A stretch of 64,000 bases of DNA from JANXQZ01 sp038225555 (GCA_038225555.1 JBBRRB010000028.1:1-64000), one strand, 5' to 3'; positions 9,371 through 18,906 are shown, counted from the stretch's first letter. The notes: a model not told the origin generated them from the sequence alone. Translations and numbers: made by a program.

Positions 9371-9895
9371 ATGAAAGCCGTTTTCCTGCTCGCCTTAGGG
9401 ATCACTCTATCCCTTGGTGCGCCGTCGAACATCGTACAAGCTCGACCTGCGCTCAATAAGCCGGTTGCCGTCGACGAGGTTCAGGTCGACAAATGGATGC
9501 AGAACTGGAAGAAGCGCCTGTCGCTGCAAGACTGGGTGATCAGCACGGTGATTGTGCGGTCGACGGATTTGAAGCCGGATACGCTTGGCAACTTGAAGTG
9601 GAACAGTGAGAATAAGACGGCTATCATCCGCGTTTTGAACCCGGCAGACTACGATATTCCGGCGGCCGAGATTCCGGCGGACATTGAGTATACGGTTGTT
9701 CATGAGCTGGTCCACTTGCAACTGGCGGCGCTGCCCCGGGATGTTGCAACCAGGAATGTGGAGGAGCAAGTGGTGAATCGGATCGCGGAGGCGCTGATGT
9801 CGTTGGATAAAGGCGCACAGTACAGGTCGCGCACTTCTGTGTCGCATTCGCCTTCGAAGGTTAGGTCGAGTTCGGAAGCCAGCCGCGCTCAGTGA
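9371..9895 (+). CDS. Small exported putative zinc metalloprotease (HELVH)
   Basis: A 174-residue protein with a signal peptide of about 25 residues. The middle is acidic and aromatic, and a HELVH zincin motif lies near residues 113-117, followed about 20 residues on by VEEQVVNRIAEAL, which could provide the third ligand (Glu). This layout resembles small gluzincin-like or SprT-like peptidases, but I do not recognise the family. The C-terminal 25 residues are Ser/Arg-rich and look disordered. The gene stands alone after the phosphohexomutase, preceded by a 55-bp AT-rich gap. Export to the periplasm and metal binding are predictions; protease activity is not shown. Confidence 0.6.
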   Translation: MKAVFLLALGITLSLGAPSNIVQARPALNKPVAVDEVQVDKWMQNWKKRLSLQDWVISTVIVRSTDLKPDTLGNLKWNSENKTAIIRVLNPADYDIPAAEIPADIEYTVVHELVHLQLAALPRDVATRNVEEQVVNRIAEALMSLDKGAQYRSRTSVSHSPSKVRSSSEASRAQ

Positions 9896-10084
9896 TGCGA
9901 CCATTCGGGTCGATTGATGGGCGACGGGGCGGGCAGGTCCCAGAACTATGAGACGCTTTCGGGTGACGTTTTCTGCTTGATTTGGAACAGCGATAGAAAT
10001 TGGGCTTGAGATCGCTATTCAGACGCCGCTCACCCATACGCAGATCTATTTGGGTGAGGATGGCCCGACCCGGCGTGTGCCCCA

Positions 10085-10837
10085 TCAAAGGACCACAAAG
10101 GCATTCTGTTCCATCTTTGGGGCATTCAAACGTCGCGGAAGTTCGTCATAGGTCTTTCCATCAAGCTCGCGACCGGTTCGCTTCTTGTTGGTCCCGCCCC
10201 ACTGCTTAAAGAAAAACGGCACTGATGCTGACTCACATTGGCGCTGAATCTCCAGTACCCATTCACGCTGCATGGGCCGCGAGCCTGGGCCGGACTCACC
10301 GCCAACGATGACCCAGTCAATGCTTTGGAGATTTAACGCTCCGAGGTCACCAATCAAAGGCTCCAGTGAAAGGAACCGGATTTTCGCCGACGTCATCTGC
10401 AGATCCGCGATGCGGCTGGCGTACTTCGCATTCTCCACGCTTACGCCCATCCACACGTTCTCTGGCCAGTCGATCCGGCTATTCATCTCTCGAAGTCTCT
10501 CGGAACGTTTGGTCAAAATTTGAAATTGATGCCAGTGAGCGCGCCGCATCGTCGCGAATACCTTCTGAATGTACGACTCGGGCACCCGCTCATGGAAAAG
10601 ATCGCTCATGGAGTTTACGAAAATCATTTGCGGCTGCTTCCAGCGCAAAGGAAGCTCCAGCACGTGCGGATGCAGGGTCAAGGCGAACTCGTTTCTATAG
10701 TTTGTTTGCCCCATCGCCTTGAGCCGCTTCGCCATGCGTTCGGCATAGCAGTGCTTGCAGCCAGGGCTGATCTTATCGCACCCAGTAAGTGGGTTCCAAG
10801 TGGATTGGGTCCATTCGATGCTCGACTTCGTGGCCAT
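10085..10837 (-). CDS. DUF5131 (phage Gp37/Gp68, three-Cys-motif) protein
   Basis: A 250-residue DUF5131 protein. The hallmark three cysteines are at residues 20, 27 and 30 (CDKISPGCKHC), followed by YAERMAKRL, and the conserved MSDLFHE, LTKR and GGESGPGSRPM segments are all present. The fold resembles radical-SAM enzymes and the cysteines could bind an Fe-S cluster, but the function is unknown. Members are regularly encoded beside the 'three-Cys-motif partner' TcmP, as here: the partner gene lies 13 bp upstream on the same strand. A purine-rich GGGGGT tract just before ATG 10835-10837 is a good ribosome binding site. The pair is often found in phage and mobile or defence-rich regions. Confidence 0.86.
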   Translation of the reverse strand: MATKSSIEWTQSTWNPLTGCDKISPGCKHCYAERMAKRLKAMGQTNYRNEFALTLHPHVLELPLRWKQPQMIFVNSMSDLFHERVPESYIQKVFATMRRAHWHQFQILTKRSERLREMNSRIDWPENVWMGVSVENAKYASRIADLQMTSAKIRFLSLEPLIGDLGALNLQSIDWVIVGGESGPGSRPMQREWVLEIQRQCESASVPFFFKQWGGTNKKRTGRELDGKTYDELPRRLNAPKMEQNAFVVL

Positions 10838-10850
10838 TTGCTACCCCCGC

Positions 10851-11964
10851 TCAGTCTGGAAACTTAAGAAGTGTTCCGCTTGGGAGCGTGCGTTTGACGC
10901 CCCCGCTCTGCATCCGACGGGCCTTGGCCGGTGGATCAACTTCAATGCGAAACTCCGTTTCGAGTTGCAGCACCGCATCCCGGTAGTTGGTATCAGTGTA
11001 CTGTTCTGCAGCCTCCTCTTTTACCAATTCTTCAAACGTGAGCGTCCGTCCGCCAAAGACCTCCGACAAACGGTCTGCGAGATCGGTGATGGGTGGAAAT
11101 AGAGGAATATTTGAGAATTCAGGCTCGGTCGGATCGAACTCGAAGGAACCTACACCATCGAAGACCTGAGAACTGTAGCTGTTCATGATTCGCTTCATAA
11201 TACTCGCGCCCTTAGCATCCTTCGATGCAAACACGAGGTGATGGCTGGTGCTTCCCCCTTCTGAGCTCTTGAACCGAAAAATCAGCGGAATGCCGGTTGC
11301 CTGTCGGATTGCTTCTCGGATCGCATTCAGGACCGCATTTTCCCTCGCCCGCGGCTTTAAAGCCTTGATCTTGAGCCTCAGATCCGCCGCTACTTCAGCG
11401 GAAAAGAAGTTGTTGATTGACTCGTCCATAACTGGAAAACTGAGCTTCATATTCACACGTCGGTAATTGAAGAAGAACAAGGTCGTTGCCAAACCCTTTC
11501 AGTGCGGCGGCCACCATCCGCAGCGACAATCCTTTATAGCCACAAGGGTCGGCGAAGACGAGCGTTGGAATCGTGTACTGTCTATCGGCCAGGGAAGAGC
11601 CTACTACCTTGTTCGTCACGGTTGGCCGGTGAGCGAGCGAGCCGACTCCCTGCACGGTCAAGATATTCTTTTCCAACTGCTGAGCAAGCGCGGGATCGCC
11701 TTCATTGAACCAGAGGCGGACATGACGTCGCAAGCGCTCCTCCGCAATTACCTGCTCCGTGATGAGGATCGGTATCGACTTTTCGCCGTTCTTATATAAG
11801 CCGGGACCAGCGAACAGATCCGCATAGCCGACGTCCCTATTCCGGGCCAGTACGTTGGTGAAGGCACCAAAATAGTCGGTTACCACCCGCTGCTTGAGTC
11901 TGGAGGCATCCGTGGGTTCGTCGAAGAAGCCTTCTTCAACGCCAAATTCTGTGTGTTTGCTCAT
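10851..11964 (-). pseudogene. Three-Cys-motif partner protein TcmP, split by a frameshift
   Basis: Two overlapping frames together encode one TcmP protein of about 370 residues. The N-terminal frame starts at ATG 11962-11964 (good GGGAG ribosome site) and reads through ADLFAGPGLY and DPCGYKGLSL to GNDLVL. The family then expects a Phe-rich FFNYRRVNM segment, which is found one base out of frame, starting at about 11476, and runs to the stop at 10851. The shift falls in a CTTCTTC microrepeat (about 11470-11480), consistent with loss of one base. TcmP has a methyltransferase-like look. It may be a true pseudogene, a sequencing error, or less likely a programmed frameshift. Start choice: a GTG at 12015 is possible but has no ribosome site. 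Confidence 0.78.
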
Positions 11965-12053
11965 CCAATCTCCCGAAGGTTGCTCGACCCTCCGCCATTT
12001 AAGACTGTGTTCCACCTGTCTCTAGGGCCGGTTGGCGCAGGTGGCAAACTAAC

Positions 12054-12081
12054 ATTATAGCTACAATATGTTTAAGCCTAA
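12054..12081 (-). promoter_or_regulatory. Possible sigma-70 promoter for the TcmP/DUF5131 pair
   Basis: The minus strand has a perfect -10 hexamer TATAAT at 12054-12059, 16 bp downstream of a weak -35-like TTAGGC at 12076-12081. Transcription would start near 12047, leaving an untranslated leader of about 80 bases before tcmP. It lies in the 234-bp gap between tcmP and the divergent ABC-F gene, which otherwise shows no gene. The -35 is poor, so this is tentative. Confidence 0.3.
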
Positions 12082-12198
12082 CGCTCGTCGCGATGAGAAT
12101 TCAGACTCTCGAACGCTCGTGGCGCGGCAGATCGCTTTTTGTGCTCGACGTAAGAACCCCAGCTGCTCCGCCAAATGCGGTAAAATCAAGTCCTCGCC

Positions 12199-13821
12199 TT
12201 GCTTTCCGTACATAACATCACGATGCGCTTCGGCGCCAAGATTCTGTTTGAAGATGTAACCACCACGTTTCTCTCCGGCCGTCGGTACGCTATCACCGGG
12301 CCGAACGGCGCTGGTAAATCTACGTTCATGAAAATCCTAACCGGTGAAATTGAGCCGGGAAAAGGATCGGTAACCCGCCCGAAGAAGCTCGGCGTGCTCC
12401 GTCAAGATCAGTTTGCGTTCGACGCTTTCCGCGTGATCGATACGGTCATCATGGGCAACGGACCTCTTTGGAAGGCTCTCCAGGAACGCGACATACTCTA
12501 CGCGAAGCCGCACGATGAACTAACAGACGATGACGGGATGCGCCTCGGCGAACTGGAAGGAATTGTCGGGGACGAAGACGGCTACACCGCCGAAAGCGAT
12601 GCCGCGATTCTGCTCGATGGTTTAGGCGTGGACGAGTCCCTGCATGATCGCAAAATGAATGAACTGCAGGGGGGCCAAAAGGTTCGCGTTCTGCTGGCGC
12701 AGGCGCTCTTCGGGAATCCGACCGCCCTGCTGCTGGATGAGCCGACGAACTATCTCGATCTCGATTCTGTGCATTGGCTGCAGGGTTATCTGCGCAACTA
12801 TCAAGGATCGCTGTTGGTGATCTCGCACGATCGCCATTTTCTCAACGATGTCTGCACTCACGTCGCCGATATCGACTACGAGACGATCATCAATTACACC
12901 GGCGGGTACGACGACATGGTCTTGGCGAAGACGCAGATCCGGTCGCGAATCGAGTCAGAGAACGCACAGCGGGAAAAGAAGATCTCTCAGCTGAACGAAT
13001 TTATCGCCCGGTTTTCCGCGGGAACCCGGTCGAGCCAGGTGACTTCGCGCAAGAAGGAAGTGGAGCGGCTGCAAACTTCCGAGCTCGCTCGCTCTAATAT
13101 TCAACGACCGTACATTCGCTTTGAAATGAAGCGGCCTTCCGGTCGGCATGCACTGGAGTTCAAGGGTCTGTCGAAGTCGTATGGCGATCTGAAGGTCATC
13201 GACAGCTTTTCTTCCAACCTGACGCGCGGAGACAAGGTCGCGATCATGGGCCGCAACGGAGTGGGTAAAACTACCCTGCTGCGATCGCTGCTGAGCAACG
13301 CTCCCGGGTATCTGGAAGACTCGGATCGGACGTTTCCCATCGATTCCGGAACCGTAACTTGGGGCCACGAGGTGGCTGTCGGCTATTTCTCGCAGGATCA
13401 TAAGGAATCGATTCAATTGGCGATGACGGCCATCGAATGGCTGCATCAATTCGATCCGCAGGCTTCCGTAGAAGAGTTGCGGGGCTTGCTTGGCCAAATG
13501 CTTTTTAGCGGCGAGGAGGGCGCAAAGCCCACGCATGCGCTTTCTGGAGGCGAGGCGGCCAGGCTAATCTTCTGTCGGCTCATGCTTCAAAAGCCCAATG
13601 TGCTGGTGCTCGACGAACCTACGAACCATTTGGATCTCGAGTCGATCAACGCTTTGAACATCGCTCTCCAGCGCTACGACGGAACGGTCTTGCTGGTGAC
13701 GCACGATCACGACCTCATCGAAGAAGTCGCGACTCGCATATGGCACTTGGAGCACGGCCAGATCGAAGACTTCAAGGGTCCGTATGAGGAGTACCTGGGC
13801 GTCGCCCAAAAAGTGGGTTAG
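12199..13821 (+). CDS. ABC-F family ATPase, YbiT-like
   Basis: A 540-residue protein with two ABC ATPase domains and no membrane segment, the ABC-F layout. The first domain has Walker A GPNGAGKST near residue 34 and Walker B LLLDEPTNYLD; the second has GRNGVGKTT and VLDEPTNHLD. The signature of the first half is NELQGGQ, while the second has ALSGGE. The P-site tRNA-interaction linker between the domains is charged and helical. Overall order and motifs (LRQDQFAFDAF, VIMGNGPLW) match E. coli YbiT closely. Family members act on the ribosome in translation regulation or antibiotic protection. The start is TTG at 12199 with a weak ribosome site; a downstream ATG (codon 9) would cut into the conserved N-terminus. 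Confidence 0.9.
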   Translation: MLSVHNITMRFGAKILFEDVTTTFLSGRRYAITGPNGAGKSTFMKILTGEIEPGKGSVTRPKKLGVLRQDQFAFDAFRVIDTVIMGNGPLWKALQERDILYAKPHDELTDDDGMRLGELEGIVGDEDGYTAESDAAILLDGLGVDESLHDRKMNELQGGQKVRVLLAQALFGNPTALLLDEPTNYLDLDSVHWLQGYLRNYQGSLLVISHDRHFLNDVCTHVADIDYETIINYTGGYDDMVLAKTQIRSRIESENAQREKKISQLNEFIARFSAGTRSSQVTSRKKEVERLQTSELARSNIQRPYIRFEMKRPSGRHALEFKGLSKSYGDLKVIDSFSSNLTRGDKVAIMGRNGVGKTTLLRSLLSNAPGYLEDSDRTFPIDSGTVTWGHEVAVGYFSQDHKESIQLAMTAIEWLHQFDPQASVEELRGLLGQMLFSGEEGAKPTHALSGGEAARLIFCRLMLQKPNVLVLDEPTNHLDLESINALNIALQRYDGTVLLVTHDHDLIEEVATRIWHLEHGQIEDFKGPYEEYLGVAQKVG

Positions 13822-13957
13822 GCGATCACGCCGTTTGGGGCCGCGGGCTCGCCAACTCGCGCTGTCAAAAATCGAGACGAGACTTCCAAGAGCCGCGATT
13901 AGCGGGTCGGGCTGACGGGTCGCCTACTGCCCGGTCCAAGCGTGCTATGTTGTGCCC

Positions 13958-14338
13958 ATGCGCAAGCTTATTCTTCTGTTGATTGTCACTGTAATACAAC
14001 TCGGGGCTCAGACCGCTCCGGGAACCTACACAGGCACTTGGTCAGGCGGGGCCAGTGGCGACTTTCGTCTGACTCTAACCGAAGCCGATAAAGGCGACTG
14101 GAAGGCGGTGGTTGTTTTCACCATGGGTACGGACGAAGTGAAGACCAAGGTGACTTCAGTCAAAGTGGATGAAAGCAAGATCACAATCATCTACCAATAC
14201 GATTTGCAAGGCACGCAATTGCAATCGAACATAACGGGCGAATTCAAAGGCAAGACCATCGAGGGCACCTACAAGGCCACCACTGTCGGCGATGGCGCCG
14301 CAGTCGACGAAGGCACTTGGAAGGTCAGTGCGAAGTAG
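13958..14338 (+). CDS. Small exported hypothetical protein
   Basis: A 126-residue protein with a clear signal peptide (RKLILLLIVTVIQLGAQ) followed by a mature domain of about 105 residues made mostly of beta-strand-like alternating segments: GTYTGTWSGGASGDFRLTL, a Lys/Thr-rich centre, and GEFKGKTIEGTYKA near the end. The pattern suggests a small periplasmic beta-sandwich or lipocalin-like fold. I do not recognise a family. I chose ATG 13958 rather than GTG 13952 because the signal peptide starts there. The stop lies inside the next gene, whose GTG starts 11 bp earlier, so the two are probably co-translated. Confidence 0.68.
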   Translation: MRKLILLLIVTVIQLGAQTAPGTYTGTWSGGASGDFRLTLTEADKGDWKAVVVFTMGTDEVKTKVTSVKVDESKITIIYQYDLQGTQLQSNITGEFKGKTIEGTYKATTVGDGAAVDEGTWKVSAK

Positions 14339-16031
14339 GATTAAAGCGGCTGCACTGCTGCTCGCCTGGGTTCCTTGGGCTGCTTTGGGTCAGACCGCCG
14401 CGGTGTGCCATAAGGGTCATGCGGACGCGGGCTATAAGATGACGCCCATGGCCCCGCCCCCCTTGCGAACCGGCATTGGCACGACCGCCCTGGAGATGAC
14501 CACCAAGTCTCCCGAAGCGTTGAAGTACTTCAAGCAGGGCGTCGCTCTCTTGCATTGCTTCTGGGATTTCGAAGCGTATCGGTCCTTCAAAGAAGCCGCG
14601 CGCATCGATCCCGGTGCCGCCATGGCGTATTGGGGAATCGTGCAAAGCATCGCCGACTATAAAGCGATGATCGAGGAGAAAGACGCCGCCCTCGAAAAGA
14701 TCAAGACGCTGCTTCCGAGTGCATCCGAGCACGAGCAGTACTATCTACGTGCTCTTCAGAAACAGCAGGACGACGATGGCTTTGAGGACTACGTCAGCGA
14801 AATGGAAGCGCTGATTGACAAGTATCCGGAAGACGTGGATGCCAAGCTGCTTTTGGCAATCAATAATCCAAAAGGCTACAACAAGGATGGTCGACCGAAC
14901 AAGGGGACGATTTATTCTTTGATGCTGCTCAAGAGCGTGCTGTCCGAGCATCCCGATAGCGCAGCGGCGAATCACTATTTGATTCACGTCCTGGAGGTCG
15001 GCCCGCACGCAGACGCGGCGCTGCAGGCGGCTGACATGCTTGGGAATCTGGCGCCTGCCTCGGGGCATGTGGTCCACATGCCGGGTCACATCTACTACAA
15101 ACTGGGCATTCAGGACCGGGCGCGCCAGGCGTTCCTTGCATCCCTGAAGGTAGACGAAAGCTACATGAAGAGCGAGGGAGTGAGCACGGATGACGATTGG
15201 AACTATGCGCACAACCTGAGCTACCTGATCGCCAGCGATGCCGAGGCGGGCCGTTACAGGGACGCTCTAGATTTCGCCTCTAGGCTGGATAAAGTGCCGG
15301 CCAATCGTTTTCTGGCATTGGGAAGACCAACTCACGCATTCACGATCGGCTCCACTACGGCGCGCCTTCAACTGCGCTTCGGAAACTGGCAGGCAGTGAT
15401 CGACCGTCCCGTGGACCTCGGCGATGACAAAGTAAGCGGACCGGCAGCGATCGCATTTCGCGATGGAGTGTCGGCGTATGCCCGCGGGATGCAGGCTCTG
15501 GAAGGAAAGCGGATGGATGAGGCCTCGCGCCAGGCCGACGCTCTGGACGCGCTGCAATGGCGGCTGAAATCCGCGACGGACGACGCAGCCGATGACGAGG
15601 ATCAAGGCAAGCCGGATCGCGTGTTTCTGCTGCTGGATACGGCGTCGCTGGATCTGCGCGGGAGCCTCAGGTGCGCCCAGGGCAACCTAGAGGAAGGGTA
15701 CAAGCTGCTGAAGAAGGCGGTTGAGAAGGAGCGCGTAGTGGGCTATAGCGAGCCGCCGCAATATAGCCGTCCTGAGTTAGAGAGTTTGGGTTACGCGTAC
15801 TTGCGGGCAGGGGAGTGGGACAAAGCGCGCGATGCTTTTCAGAGCGAACTGGGCCTGCGTCCGAGGAGCGGGCATGCGCTGTATGGAATTGCTCAATCCT
15901 GGGAAAAAGCTGGAAAAGCAAGCGAAGCGCGGAAGGCGTACGCTGAGTTTCTAAACGAATGGAAGGAAGCGGATTCCGATTTGCCGATGATGAAACACGC
16001 GCATCAAATGATCAGCATGCAGTCCCCGTAG
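14328..16031 (+). CDS. Exported TPR-repeat protein
   Basis: A 567-residue exported protein with a signal peptide (RSRIKAAALLLAWVPWAALGQ). The mature part is helical with tetratricopeptide-like repeats, seen at YFKQGVALLHCFWDFEAYRSFKEAARIDPGAAMAY and again near the C-terminus (GYAYLRAGEWDKARDAFQSELGLRPRSGHALYGIA). Proteins of this layout are common in Acidobacteria as presumed periplasmic scaffolds; no enzymatic motif is visible. GTG 14328-14330 is preferred because AAGG lies just upstream and the signal peptide begins at once. The gene overlaps the small exported gene by 11 bp, and its 3' end overlaps the convergent queA by 28 bp. Confidence 0.78.
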   Translation: MRSRIKAAALLLAWVPWAALGQTAAVCHKGHADAGYKMTPMAPPPLRTGIGTTALEMTTKSPEALKYFKQGVALLHCFWDFEAYRSFKEAARIDPGAAMAYWGIVQSIADYKAMIEEKDAALEKIKTLLPSASEHEQYYLRALQKQQDDDGFEDYVSEMEALIDKYPEDVDAKLLLAINNPKGYNKDGRPNKGTIYSLMLLKSVLSEHPDSAAANHYLIHVLEVGPHADAALQAADMLGNLAPASGHVVHMPGHIYYKLGIQDRARQAFLASLKVDESYMKSEGVSTDDDWNYAHNLSYLIASDAEAGRYRDALDFASRLDKVPANRFLALGRPTHAFTIGSTTARLQLRFGNWQAVIDRPVDLGDDKVSGPAAIAFRDGVSAYARGMQALEGKRMDEASRQADALDALQWRLKSATDDAADDEDQGKPDRVFLLLDTASLDLRGSLRCAQGNLEEGYKLLKKAVEKERVVGYSEPPQYSRPELESLGYAYLRAGEWDKARDAFQSELGLRPRSGHALYGIAQSWEKAGKASEARKAYAEFLNEWKEADSDLPMMKHAHQMISMQSP

Positions 16032-16987
16032 CTGTAGAACCTGTATCCGGTCTCAACTGCGTGCCGGTATGCGGCCAGGATCAGTTTGGTTCCCCCGAAA
16101 GCGCATACCAGCATCAGCAGACTGGATTGCGGAAGATGGAAGTTCGTCAAAATGGCTTCGGTTTTGCAAAACGTAAAACCCGGCTGGATGAATAGATCAG
16201 TCTCGCCGCTCTTGCCCAGCAACATGCTTTCCACGGCTCGAACGCTGGTGGTTCCTACGCATACTACGCGTGAGGCGGATTCAATCTTTGCTCGGCTCTC
16301 CTCGGGAACTTCAAAATGCTCAGAGTGCAGCTTGTTGCCTCGCACAGGCTGGAACGTTCCCAAACCCACATGCAGCGTGATGTACGCGAGGGCAGCGCCG
16401 GCCTGGCTGCAAGCTTTCAACATGGCTGGAGTAAAGTGCAGGCCAGCCGTAGGGGCGGCAACGGATCCAGGCTCCCTGGCAAACACAGTTTGATAACGCT
16501 CGCGATCTTCCTCCGTATCAGTTCGTTTGATGTAAGGCGGCAACGGAACATGCCCGACGATGTTGAGAACTTCAGAAATGTCCTGTTCCGAATCGAAGCG
16601 GAGAGTGCGTTCGCCGAAGTCTTGCCGCGCAATGATTTCCGCTTCGAGCCCTCCGTCGAATCCGACGCGGTCTCCCACCCGCAATTTCCTGCCGGGCCGC
16701 ATCAAGGCTTGCCAAGTCTTGCGATCGGCACTGGTAGGCCGCAGCAGAAAGGCCTCTACCTTGATACCGGCCCGCTCCCCAAAGAGCCTCGACGGAAAGA
16801 CACGCGAGTCGTTCAGGACCAGACAGTCCCCTGGATGGAGAAAATCAGGCAGCTCTCGAAAGTGCCGATCCTCCCACGTCTGCCTGGCTCGATCAACGAT
16901 AAGCATGCGCGAAGCCGCCCTGTCATCCAGCGGCTTTTGCGCGATGGAAGCTTCTGGAAGGTGATAATCGTAATCTGAGAGATCCAC
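16004..16987 (-). CDS. queA: S-adenosylmethionine:tRNA ribosyltransferase-isomerase
   Basis: A 327-residue QueA, slightly shorter than the usual 340-350. It has the conserved N-terminus (DYHLPEASIAQKPLDDRAASRML), the VLNDSRVFPSRL segment, PTAGLHFT and a C-terminal region with LPQSSLLMLVCAFGG. QueA transfers the ribosyl group of S-adenosylmethionine to preQ1 in tRNA, making epoxyqueuosine at the wobble position of GUN-anticodon tRNAs. It is divergent from tsaD (14 bp apart), so two tRNA-modification genes share a short promoter region, and it overlaps the convergent TPR gene at its 3' end. Confidence 0.95.
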   Translation of the reverse strand: MDLSDYDYHLPEASIAQKPLDDRAASRMLIVDRARQTWEDRHFRELPDFLHPGDCLVLNDSRVFPSRLFGERAGIKVEAFLLRPTSADRKTWQALMRPGRKLRVGDRVGFDGGLEAEIIARQDFGERTLRFDSEQDISEVLNIVGHVPLPPYIKRTDTEEDRERYQTVFAREPGSVAAPTAGLHFTPAMLKACSQAGAALAYITLHVGLGTFQPVRGNKLHSEHFEVPEESRAKIESASRVVCVGTTSVRAVESMLLGKSGETDLFIQPGFTFCKTEAILTNFHLPQSSLLMLVCAFGGTKLILAAYRHAVETGYRFYSYGDCMLII

Positions 16988-17001
16988 TTTGGCGTGTACC
17001 T

Positions 17002-18060
17002 ATGATTATCCTCGGCATAGAATCGTCGTGCGATGAAACCGCTGCAGCGGTGGTAAAAGACGGCGGTCAAATTCTCAGCTCCGTGGTTGCATCGCAGCTT
17101 GAGACGCACTCTCGGTACGGCGGAGTGGTCCCGGAATTGGCCTCTCGCGAACATCTGCGAGCGATCGTGCCGGTTGTGCGCGAGGCACTAGAGCGGGCTG
17201 GCGTGAAGCTTGAGGGGTTGTCGGCCATTGCCGTGACGGAGGGTCCTGGCTTGGTGGGCTCGCTTCTAGTCGGGGTCACATATGCAAAGGCGCTTTGCTT
17301 TGCGCGCAATCTTCCGCTGATTGGAGTGAATCACATTGAGGGTCACATTCACGCGGTGGCGATGGACGTGGGTCCTGAATTGCGCTTTCCGGCCCTGGCT
17401 CTCGTGGTAAGCGGAGGCCACACTCACTTGTTCGAAGTGCGCGAAGGTTTCTCATATCGGCTGCTCGGAAAAACAAGGGATGACGCAGCAGGAGAAGCTT
17501 ACGACAAGGTTGCAAAATTACTCGGATTTGGCTATCCGGGAGGCCCGACTGTAGACGCCCTGGCGGAGTACGGCAATCCTAAAGCGATCAAATTTACTTC
17601 ACCCCGCATGAAGGGCAACGCGCTCGATTTCAGCTTCAGCGGGTTGAAAACCGCCGTCCTGCGCTGGGTAGAGCAACACAACATGCAAGAAGAGATCCAG
17701 GCACGGAAGGCGGTGCGAGGCGCGGATACCGCTACGTGGCTTCGATTGACGCCGCCTGCGACCCTCGATCTGCTGGCATCGTTCCAACGCACCGTGATCG
17801 ATGAATTGCTGCGGCGGGCCGAGAGTTCGGCTTTGCAAATCGGTGCCCAGGCGATGATCGTTTCGGGAGGAGTAGCCTGCAACTCCGGCTTGCGGGCGGC
17901 GGCCAGCCAGCTTGGGATGCCCATTCCGGTTTACTTTCCCGGAGCAGGGTTGTCCACCGATAATGCGGCCATGATCGCTGCTGCGGCTTTCCCAAAGTTC
18001 AAGCGAGGCGAGTTTGCCGGGTTCGACTTAAAAGCTAAGGCGAGCCTCGCGCTCGCGTAA
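17002..18060 (+). CDS. tsaD: tRNA N6-adenosine threonylcarbamoyltransferase TsaD
   Basis: A 352-residue TsaD (Kae1/Qri7 family). Conserved features are the N-terminal GIESSCDETAAAVV, the metal-binding NHIEGHIHA His pair, LVVSGGHTHL, and KLLGFGYPGGP. With TsaB, TsaC and TsaE it makes the t6A modification at position 37 of ANN-decoding tRNAs. ATG is at 17002 with a short 14-bp divergent region shared with queA. The stop is 3 bp from the stop of the convergent FAH-family gene. Essential in nearly all bacteria, so it should be functional. Confidence 0.96.
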   Translation: MIILGIESSCDETAAAVVKDGGQILSSVVASQLETHSRYGGVVPELASREHLRAIVPVVREALERAGVKLEGLSAIAVTEGPGLVGSLLVGVTYAKALCFARNLPLIGVNHIEGHIHAVAMDVGPELRFPALALVVSGGHTHLFEVREGFSYRLLGKTRDDAAGEAYDKVAKLLGFGYPGGPTVDALAEYGNPKAIKFTSPRMKGNALDFSFSGLKTAVLRWVEQHNMQEEIQARKAVRGADTATWLRLTPPATLDLLASFQRTVIDELLRRAESSALQIGAQAMIVSGGVACNSGLRAAASQLGMPIPVYFPGAGLSTDNAAMIAAAAFPKFKRGEFAGFDLKAKASLALA

Positions 18061-18063
18061 TTT

Positions 18064-18906
18064 CTAAGTCACCCGCGCCGCAAGGGTTCCAACTCCTTCG
18101 ATGCGCGCCCGCACTCGATCCCCTTGCCGAATCCGCGCCCCCTTCGGGCAGCCAGTTGAAATAAGATCACCGGGATAAAGCGTCATGAATTGGCTGTGAA
18201 ACCGCACTAATTCGTACGGACGGTGTCGCATGTTGCGGACGAAATCGCGCGAACAAATTCCGTCGTTATGCTCTGTGATCACTTCCAGGCTATCGACATC
18301 GGCGATTTCGTCGGCGGTAACGATCACCGGACCGAAGCTGAAAAAAGTATCGATGCTCTTGGCCCGGGTGAGGTAACGCGGGTTCTTGCGAAGCACATCC
18401 AGGGCAGTCAGATCCAGCGTGGTGGTATAACCGAAAATCGCGTCCTTCACCTCCTCGGCCTTTAGAAAACGGCAGCGCTTGCACATGATCACACCTAGCT
18501 CGCCTTCCGCGTCCACGTCGTTCGACACCTCTGGAGGAGGAAGTACGATGTTGCCGCCAGGCTCGAACATGCAGGAGGCAGGCTTCATGAAACTTCCCGG
18601 TTCTTCAGGCTGAACCGCATCGATATCCTCCGCATGCGATTTGTAATTTAAGCCGATGCACCAGATCTTCGGAGGAACGTCGTAGGGCAGCAGCGGCTTC
18701 ACTTCCTCCAAAGGAATGATTGTGTACTGGTTGTCATCCCCCAGGTCCCGAAGTTGCTCTACCGAGTTCTGTTCAATGATGCGCAGAATGTCAACCGGAA
18801 TCGATAGCTTCCGTTTCGCGTTGATCTCCTGAATCGAGATGATGCCGCCGGCGCGCAGAATGCCTACGTGCTGGCCGTGTTTGTGGGTAAAGCGGATGAA
18901 TTTCAT
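18064..18906 (-). CDS. Fumarylacetoacetate hydrolase family protein
   Basis: A 280-residue protein with a small N-terminal domain and an FAH catalytic domain from about residue 90. Key family motifs are IGLNYKSHAED, the metal-binding Glu pair in DAEGELGV, and SIDTFFSFGPVI. FAH-fold enzymes include hydrolases, decarboxylases and isomerases acting on 2-hydroxy or 2-oxo dicarboxylates, for example in aromatic degradation; the specific reaction cannot be assigned here. The start codon overlaps the stop of the upstream homoserine dehydrogenase gene by four bases (ATGA), so the two are translationally coupled. Confidence 0.88.
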   Translation of the reverse strand: MKFIRFTHKHGQHVGILRAGGIISIQEINAKRKLSIPVDILRIIEQNSVEQLRDLGDDNQYTIIPLEEVKPLLPYDVPPKIWCIGLNYKSHAEDIDAVQPEEPGSFMKPASCMFEPGGNIVLPPPEVSNDVDAEGELGVIMCKRCRFLKAEEVKDAIFGYTTTLDLTALDVLRKNPRYLTRAKSIDTFFSFGPVIVTADEIADVDSLEVITEHNDGICSRDFVRNMRHRPYELVRFHSQFMTLYPGDLISTGCPKGARIRQGDRVRARIEGVGTLAARVT

